Below are positions 59,311 through 64,000 of a stretch of DNA of 64,000 bases, piece after piece. The translations under genes and the position numbers were made by a program. Origin of the DNA: UBA2112 sp964488555 (GTDB taxonomy: Bacteria; Patescibacteriota; Saccharimonadia; Saccharimonadales; Saccharimonadaceae); NCBI GenBank assembly GCA_964488555.1, contig CAZAUF010000006.1, positions 1-64,000 on the forward strand, read 5' to 3'. The notes below the pieces were generated by a model, which was given only the letters and a program-made list of their open reading frames with translations, was not told where the DNA came from and searched no databases. Each line of letters opens with the position of its first letter. Within the stretch, counting starts at the first letter, position 1.

Positions 59311-60072
59311 CTATAACTGAGTGAGAACTTCTGCGCCCGTTTCCGTGATGAGTACAGTATGCTCGAAATGAGCAGCCAAGCTACCGTCACGGGTCAGAAT
59401 GGTCCACTTGTCGTCCGGGTCTGTATACACCTTCTCACCACCTAGCGTTGCCATTGGTTCGATCGCAATTGTATCACCCGGCTTCAACAGCACACCTTCG
59501 CCTTTTCTGCCATAATTCGGAACGTCAGGTGGCATATGCATCTCTATGCCGACACCATGTCCAATCAATTCTCGAATAATTCCTAGTTTTGCATCTGCCA
59601 ACACCTTGCCTACCGCAGCTCCAATGTCGCCCGTATAAGTACCGTGACCTTTTATAGCGTCTATGCCAGCGTAGACGCTTTTTTCAGTTGCACTGAGCAG
59701 GTGTTTCGTAGCACCACTAGGCTCTTCACCCACCACCATCGTAAACGCGCTGTCTGTTTTCATGCCTTTATAGGTAATGACGAGGTCAAAGCCGACAACA
59801 TCTCCCTTTTCAAAAACATAATCAGTGGGTACCCCATGAACAACCGCATCATTGACACTGATACAAATAACTCCTGGAAAATTTGGTACTGGTTCTTTGT
59901 ATGTTGGCGTCGCTCCATGGCGCGCGATTTCTGCTGTAACCCATGCATCTACCTCAATGCCTGTCACGCCAGGTCTTACGTACTGTTTCAGATCACGCAA
60001 TATCGTACCAAGAATCTTGCCACCCTCTCGCATCGCCTGCACTTGCTCGTCTGTTTTTGGGGGCTGCATCAT
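59311..60072 (-). CDS. map: Methionine aminopeptidase type I
   Basis: 253 residues. The metal ligands of the pita-bread fold are visible: GFDLVITYKGMKTDSAFT (two Asp), IGHGVGIEMHMPP (His), IAIEPMATLG (Glu) and HFEHTVLITE (Glu). It removes initiator Met. Start overlaps the adk stop (ATGATG), so it is coupled to adk in the rpsU-yqeY-adk-map operon. Confidence 0.97.
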   Translation of the reverse strand: MMQPPKTDEQVQAMREGGKILGTILRDLKQYVRPGVTGIEVDAWVTAEIARHGATPTYKEPVPNFPGVICISVNDAVVHGVPTDYVFEKGDVVGFDLVITYKGMKTDSAFTMVVGEEPSGATKHLLSATEKSVYAGIDAIKGHGTYTGDIGAAVGKVLADAKLGIIRELIGHGVGIEMHMPPDVPNYGRKGEGVLLKPGDTIAIEPMATLGGEKVYTDPDDKWTILTRDGSLAAHFEHTVLITETGAEVLTQL

Positions 60073-60617
60073 TTTTCTAATCCGTGCGCTTCTAACTCTT
60101 CCATGATTCGATCATGCACTTGGCCAACCCTACCTACTCCATCGATATGAACAATATTGATGTTTTGCTCAGTAAGATACGTCAAAATCGGATAGATTTC
60201 TGTACGGTAAATTCGCAACCGTTCATCTATAGCGTCTTTCGTATCATCAGCCCTGCCGCGAACTTCAAGTCGCTTCAATAGTTCGCTCTTTGGCACTTCA
60301 AGCACAATGACTAGTTTAATATCACGACCATGATGTGATTTATTCTCTATTAACCACTGTGCTTGGCTGAACTCGCGTGGATAGCCATCCAGAATAACCC
60401 GATCGATGTTTTTTGAACGCTTGATCGCATCGCCCATCAGCCTACTCACTGTTTTCGTATCGACCAGCTGACCCGTTTGCATTTGTTTTAGAACGTCGAG
60501 ATCACGCGTATCGCGCAGTAGTTGTCCGGCACTTAGCCAACGCCAGCCGTTACGTGCTGCTAGTATCTGCCCCTGAACGCTTTTACCCGCTCCCGCCGGT
60601 CCGAAAAAAATAATCAT
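60069..60617 (-). CDS. adk: Adenylate kinase, short form
   Basis: 182 residues. P-loop FFGPAGAGKSVQGQ, the DGYPREFSQAQWL and ERLRIYRTEIYPIL motifs are present. The LID zinc/long insertion is replaced by a short loop (RGRADDTKD). It keeps the ATP/AMP/ADP balance. GAGGG precedes the ATG. Confidence 0.93.
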   Translation of the reverse strand: MIIFFGPAGAGKSVQGQILAARNGWRWLSAGQLLRDTRDLDVLKQMQTGQLVDTKTVSRLMGDAIKRSKNIDRVILDGYPREFSQAQWLIENKSHHGRDIKLVIVLEVPKSELLKRLEVRGRADDTKDAIDERLRIYRTEIYPILTYLTEQNINIVHIDGVGRVGQVHDRIMEELEAHGLEK

Positions 60618-60631
60618 CTACCCTCTCCCTC

Positions 60632-61084
60632 CTAGTTTAATTTTTCTTTTACGACTCTCGCTATAAGCGCACCGTCGGCACTGTTTCCGACTTGCTGCTT
60701 GACTGCGCCGATTACCTGTCCCATAGCTTGCGAACCACTTGCTCCCATTTCCATGATTTTTGCTTCCACGATTGTACGTAGCTCTTCTTCGCTCATTTGC
60801 TCTGGAAGGTAGCGGGACAAGATGTCAGCCTCTTTGCGTTCCGTCTCGGCTAATTCCGGTCGACCGTTTGCCTCATATACGGCAATGCTCTCGTTACGCT
60901 TTTTTACTTCGCGAGCAATAATTTTTTCGATCTCTTCATCAGTAAGGCCAACGTCACGCTTATTCTGCTTGACCTCCTCGTCCAAAATTGCGGCTTTCAG
61001 ATTGCGTAAGGTATCGCCAACAAAACGATCGCCGCTAAGTAAAGCGGCTTTTGTATCGTTTTGGATAGTATCCTTAAGGACCAT
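60632..61084 (-). CDS. yqeY: GatB/YqeY-domain protein
   Basis: 150 residues: helical N-part (LRNLKAAILDEEVKQNKRD, REVKKRNESIAVYEANGRPELAETERKEADIL) and the C-terminal tRNA-binding-like tail domain (MGQVIGAVKQQVGNSADGALIARVVKEKL). Its cellular role is unsettled; it is commonly next to rpsU, as here (3-bp gap). Confidence 0.94.
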   Translation of the reverse strand: MVLKDTIQNDTKAALLSGDRFVGDTLRNLKAAILDEEVKQNKRDVGLTDEEIEKIIAREVKKRNESIAVYEANGRPELAETERKEADILSRYLPEQMSEEELRTIVEAKIMEMGASGSQAMGQVIGAVKQQVGNSADGALIARVVKEKLN

Positions 61085-61087
61085 TGA

Positions 61088-61303
61088 CTAGCGAAGTCCC
61101 AGGCGTGCCTTTGCCAGTTTTTCAGCTTTACGCTCTTTACGGATGATCGCTTTCTGGCGACGCTCAGCTTTGCTGATATCCTTGCTGAAGCGCATTGATG
61201 CTTTTGCTTCTGCCAATACACCGCTCTGCAAAACTTTGCGGTTGAAACGACGAATAATGTTCTCGTTCGCTTCGTTTGAATCTTTACGTGTAACTTGTAC
61301 CAT
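61088..61303 (-). CDS. rpsU: 30S ribosomal protein S21
   Basis: 71 residues with the S21 pattern RFNRKVLQSGVLAEAK, SKAERRQKAIIRKERK and a basic tail. First gene of the rpsU-yqeY-adk-map operon. TTGCAG/TACAAT with a 17-bp spacer ends 10 nt before the ATG, so the leader is about 3 nt. Confidence 0.95.
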   Translation of the reverse strand: MVQVTRKDSNEANENIIRRFNRKVLQSGVLAEAKASMRFSKDISKAERRQKAIIRKERKAEKLAKARLGLR

Positions 61304-61313
61304 ATCGTGTGTA

Positions 61314-61342
61314 ATTGTAACAGATATGACACCTTACTGCAA
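61314..61342 (-). promoter_or_regulatory. rpsU promoter
   Basis: TTGCAG, 17 bp, TACAAT. It is back to back with the promoter of the ABC exporter genes (TATACT at 61377-61382). Confidence 0.8.
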
Positions 61343-61389
61343 TAGACAGAGCGACAGCTTCTTTTTTCACTTTTGCTATACTGGGATGG

Positions 61390-62133
61390 ATGAAACAACC
61401 AATAGTATCAATTCAAAACTTTCACCTTGCCATAGGCGAAAAAAACATAGTAAAAAAACTCAGCTTCGACGTACATCCCGGTGAGGTTTTCGCCCTTCTC
61501 GGTGCTAACGGATCGGGCAAAACAAGCACCATCCGATCTTTGCTCGGTATCTACCGGCCAACAGGTGGAACCCTCCATATTAACGGCAAAACTTATACAC
61601 CCGATCAAGCAAGGGTTGTGGGTTATCTGCCAGAGGAGCGCGGGCTATATACACGCTCAAAAGTACTTGACACCATGATTTATTTTGGTGAACTGAAGGG
61701 TTTGAGCCGCGCGGAAGCTCGTGATTTTTCGCTGGCTTATCTTGAGCGTGTAGGGCTTGCGGATAAAGCAACTACGAAAATCAAAAAACTTTCGGGTGGT
61801 CAGCAGCAAAAAGTACAGCTCGGGGTGGCGATTATTGGTGGACCTGATTTGTTGATACTCGATGAGCCCACAAAAGGCCTGGACCCTGTCAATAGAAAGC
61901 TACTTCTCGACATCGTAGATGAGCTCCAGCAAAAAGGCGCGGCAGTCATATATATTACCCACCTCATGGAAGAGGTTGAGCGTCTAGCGGACCGTTTGCT
62001 CATCCTCAAAGATGGAGAGTCGAGGGCATACGGAAGCGTATCTGAGGTCAAAAAGAAATTTGCATCGAAATCTATCGAAGATATTTTCGTATCAATTTAT
62101 AACGAAAAAAGTAGCGAGGTGACACATGGCTAA
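61390..62133 (+). CDS. ABC exporter ATPase (NatA-like)
   Basis: 247 residues. Walker A LGANGSGKTST, signature LSGGQQQKVQ, Walker B LLILDEPTKGLDP and the H-loop YITHL are present. The type matches NatA/ABC-2 systems that extrude ions or drugs. TATACT lies 7 nt before the ATG. The stop overlaps the permease start by 8 bp. Confidence 0.93.
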   Translation: MKQPIVSIQNFHLAIGEKNIVKKLSFDVHPGEVFALLGANGSGKTSTIRSLLGIYRPTGGTLHINGKTYTPDQARVVGYLPEERGLYTRSKVLDTMIYFGELKGLSRAEARDFSLAYLERVGLADKATTKIKKLSGGQQQKVQLGVAIIGGPDLLILDEPTKGLDPVNRKLLLDIVDELQQKGAAVIYITHLMEEVERLADRLLILKDGESRAYGSVSEVKKKFASKSIEDIFVSIYNEKSSEVTHG

Positions 62134-63355
62134 ACTAAAAACAGTCATCAAGCATGAATACATGACCATCATAAAGCAGCCGAGTTTCTGGATTGTCATG
62201 CTAGCGATTCCCGCAATCATCGCGGTCGTACTCGGGTTAAGCTATCTAGGTAACAAGTCTGTCGAAAATCGCATGGGAGAAATCGTGAAAGACTTACGCA
62301 ACGTCGCTATTGTTGACGAAAGCGGCCTGATCAATCGCGACGTCGTGCAATCGAGTGGCCTGACGATCAGTCCGTCGGACCAGAAGGACGAGCTACGCAA
62401 CGAAGTCCGTGACGGTGAAAAAGAAGCCCTGATAGTGTATCCCGACACCTTGGTAAAAGATAGGAAATACTCAATTTATCTTAGCAGCGATGACTTCACA
62501 AAGATGGGTGCGGTCGGTAGCCTAGGTGATAATCTGCTCAGAACCAGTCTATTCCTGCCGCTTGGATCTGCTGAAGTTATAGCACTTGCGCAAAATGGTG
62601 CAGAAAATCAAGTCACGACATATCGCAACGGCATAGAAACAGCCGGTATCAATGAATATATAGTACCAGGACTGTTCGTAGTGCTCTTCTATCTCATCTT
62701 TGCCTTTTCAGTTGGGTACATGCTGACCAGTGTGAGCGAAGAAAAGGAAAACCGATCCATGGAAATGGTGCTCACCTACGTAGAACCGCGAAACTTAATC
62801 GTAGGCAAGCTTCTGGCAGTCATACTCGTGACACTCACTCAAGTCGCGTTTTTTGTTCTGCTTGCAATCGTTGCGTACTTTACGGCACAGGCACTCGGTA
62901 ATTCTCTGATGCTGCCCGTTGGTGTGGACTTAGAGCGACTTGTGTTTGATCCGTTGGCAATCTTCTTTGGTGCAAGTTTCCTTGCTGTTGGTTTCCTGAT
63001 GTTTGCAGGCTTCATGACGGCAACTGCAGCCGTAGCACCATCCACCAAAGAAGCGAACAGCTTCTCAACCGTTTTCTATATCGGGGCGTTCATCCCATTC
63101 TATTTCGTCACAATGATCCTGACTGATCCGGAAAACCCGATTATAACATTTCTTACGTTCTTCCCATTAACCTCTCCTGTCGTGACACTACTGCGCAATA
63201 CGATTGGTAACATGGGAGCCATAGAAGCATCATTGGCACTTGCAGTCATGACAGTCTTTATGCTCATCAGCATCGCTATTGCCGTCCGCGCATTTAGTCT
63301 CGGTGCTCTCGAATTCTCAAATCGCCTCAAGCTTACTTCTCTTCTCAAAAAATAA
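62126..63355 (+). CDS. ABC-2 type permease (NatB-like)
   Basis: 409 residues: TM1 (about 20-42), an extracellular region of ~150 residues, then five TM segments after residue 185. SVGYMLTSVSEEKENRSMEMVLTYVEPRNLIVGKLLAV is the typical NatB/ABC-2 coupling region. With the ATPase it forms a half-type exporter; substrate unknown. The 3' end is 8 bp from the recJ stop, tail to tail, with no terminator space. Confidence 0.92.
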   Translation: MAKLKTVIKHEYMTIIKQPSFWIVMLAIPAIIAVVLGLSYLGNKSVENRMGEIVKDLRNVAIVDESGLINRDVVQSSGLTISPSDQKDELRNEVRDGEKEALIVYPDTLVKDRKYSIYLSSDDFTKMGAVGSLGDNLLRTSLFLPLGSAEVIALAQNGAENQVTTYRNGIETAGINEYIVPGLFVVLFYLIFAFSVGYMLTSVSEEKENRSMEMVLTYVEPRNLIVGKLLAVILVTLTQVAFFVLLAIVAYFTAQALGNSLMLPVGVDLERLVFDPLAIFFGASFLAVGFLMFAGFMTATAAVAPSTKEANSFSTVFYIGAFIPFYFVTMILTDPENPIITFLTFFPLTSPVVTLLRNTIGNMGAIEASLALAVMTVFMLISIAIAVRAFSLGALEFSNRLKLTSLLKK

Positions 63356-63363
63356 AAATCTTC

Positions 63364-64000
63364 TTACAACAGTTCCAGATGTACGATTTTCGCCTCAATG
63401 CTGCGTCGTCCATTCCATTCATTGATAGTTGGTTGATACCATACAGTAATACGCGCACCTGGCTCTACAAAAAAATGTTCCGGCGCACTGAACGCCAACA
63501 TATACATCTTCTGCCCTGAACTGCCCTCAAGTTCAAGCTTAACGTGTTGCGCATCGGCACCCATACGACGCTGGTTAAGTACCAATAGTCCTTCTGATTT
63601 CAACACGGGTTGCATATTCCCATTTCCAAATGGCTCAAGTGTCTCCATCATTGCCACAAGCTCTTCAGTCAGGTGCTCAAGCTCTGCTATTGCATCCTCC
63701 TTGGGTAACAAAAGGAAATGCTGATTGAATAATTTTTTTGTTCGATAACACTCATTAACACGCTCTCGAAATTTCGCTATATTGCTCGTCGGTAGAGTTA
63801 CGCCTGCAGCGAACTTGTGCCCTCCACCCTTCGTGATTATATCCTCGGCAGCACGAATTGCATCAGCTGCACTGAAGTCGCCATAGCTCCGCGCCGACCC
63901 TTTTGCTTCACTACCCATTTCTTCAAGCACAAATGTAGGTTTCATATATTTTTCCATTAGCTTTGCGGCGACAATTCCAATAATGCCATGACTCCAACCT
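63364..64000 (-). CDS. recJ: Single-strand exonuclease RecJ, C-terminal part
   Basis: Partial; the frame runs off the window edge. GWSHGIIGIVAAKLMEKY matches the DHHA1 start of RecJ, followed by SYGDFSAADAIRAAEDIITKGGGHKFAAGVTL (the conserved GGGH) and the OB-like C-terminal domain (KLELEGSSGQKMYMLAFSAPE). The catalytic DHH domain lies beyond the window. It degrades 5' ssDNA ends in repair. Confidence 0.93.
   Translation of the reverse strand, partial: GWSHGIIGIVAAKLMEKYMKPTFVLEEMGSEAKGSARSYGDFSAADAIRAAEDIITKGGGHKFAAGVTLPTSNIAKFRERVNECYRTKKLFNQHFLLLPKEDAIAELEHLTEELVAMMETLEPFGNGNMQPVLKSEGLLVLNQRRMGADAQHVKLELEGSSGQKMYMLAFSAPEHFFVEPGARITVWYQPTINEWNGRRSIEAKIVHLELL

Noticed and set aside
1..64000. 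tRNA, rRNA, CRISPR array, transposase or prophage genes
   Set aside because: No T-loop GTTCGANTC-type tRNA signatures, rRNA segments, regular direct repeats with spacers, or IS/phage proteins were seen on either strand.
1..64000. Alternative genetic code (UGA as Gly, as in some CPR lineages)
   Set aside because: Both RF1 and RF2 are encoded and many genes end neatly at TGA with overlapping ATGA starts.

Overview
The window looks like part of a Patescibacteria (CPR) genome, most likely Candidatus Saccharibacteria (TM7). This is inferred from gene content and protein style: short versions of core enzymes, a zinc-free type B L31, an FtsEX/CHAP-hydrolase cluster, LCP, CAP and VKOR envelope proteins, almost no biosynthetic genes, and many small lineage-specific hypotheticals. 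Both release factors are present (RF1 and RF2), so UGA is a stop codon. The first ~120 bases do not fit: they are extremely G/C-rich, contain poly-G runs and look foreign or chimeric. The last gene (recJ) runs off the right edge.

Layout. 0.1-2.5 kb: two related Cys-containing secreted proteins, rpmA, a hypothetical. 2.5-9.6 kb (minus): CheY-like receiver, C-terminal processing protease, two coiled-coil CHAP hydrolases, ftsX, ftsE, prfB. 9.6-20 kb: murI, murD, an M16 peptidase, secA, hpf, a methyltransferase, serS (preceded by a foldable element) and a MacB/LolD-type ABC pair. 20-31 kb: hypotheticals (one behind a leader ORF with a terminator-like hairpin), class IV aminotransferase, lysS, greA, proS, CPBP protease, rseP, frr, a kinase-fold protein, an EEP-fold enzyme. 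31-44 kb: rpsB-tsf, rpmE2, prfA-prmC, htrA, an LCP ligase, lepB, parAB, rplU, galU, a CAP protein. 44-52 kb is the accessory part: a giant Ig-like surface protein, a glycine-zipper protein, small hypotheticals, and a tandem array of a two-gene secreted/membrane cassette (two full copies plus one truncated). 52-64 kb: mpg, ileS with an apparent T-box leader, VKOR plus a Cys-less thioredoxin fold, a zinc-less NrdR, ftsZ, ftsA, map, adk, yqeY, rpsU, an ABC exporter, recJ.

How the genes fit together. Most of the window is translation (six ribosomal proteins, four aminoacyl-tRNA synthetases, EF-Ts, RRF, RF1/RF2/PrmC, HPF), division and wall remodelling (FtsZ, FtsA, FtsEX with two hydrolases, MurD, MurI, LCP) and export (SecA, signal peptidase, RseP, HtrA, Ctp). 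VKOR could oxidise the Cys-bearing secreted proteins. A window-wide feature is the spacing of promoters: about twenty first-in-operon genes have a clear -10 box only 6-10 nt before the start codon and no Shine-Dalgarno, implying leaderless mRNAs, while operon-internal genes and a few leader-bearing genes carry good Shine-Dalgarno sites.
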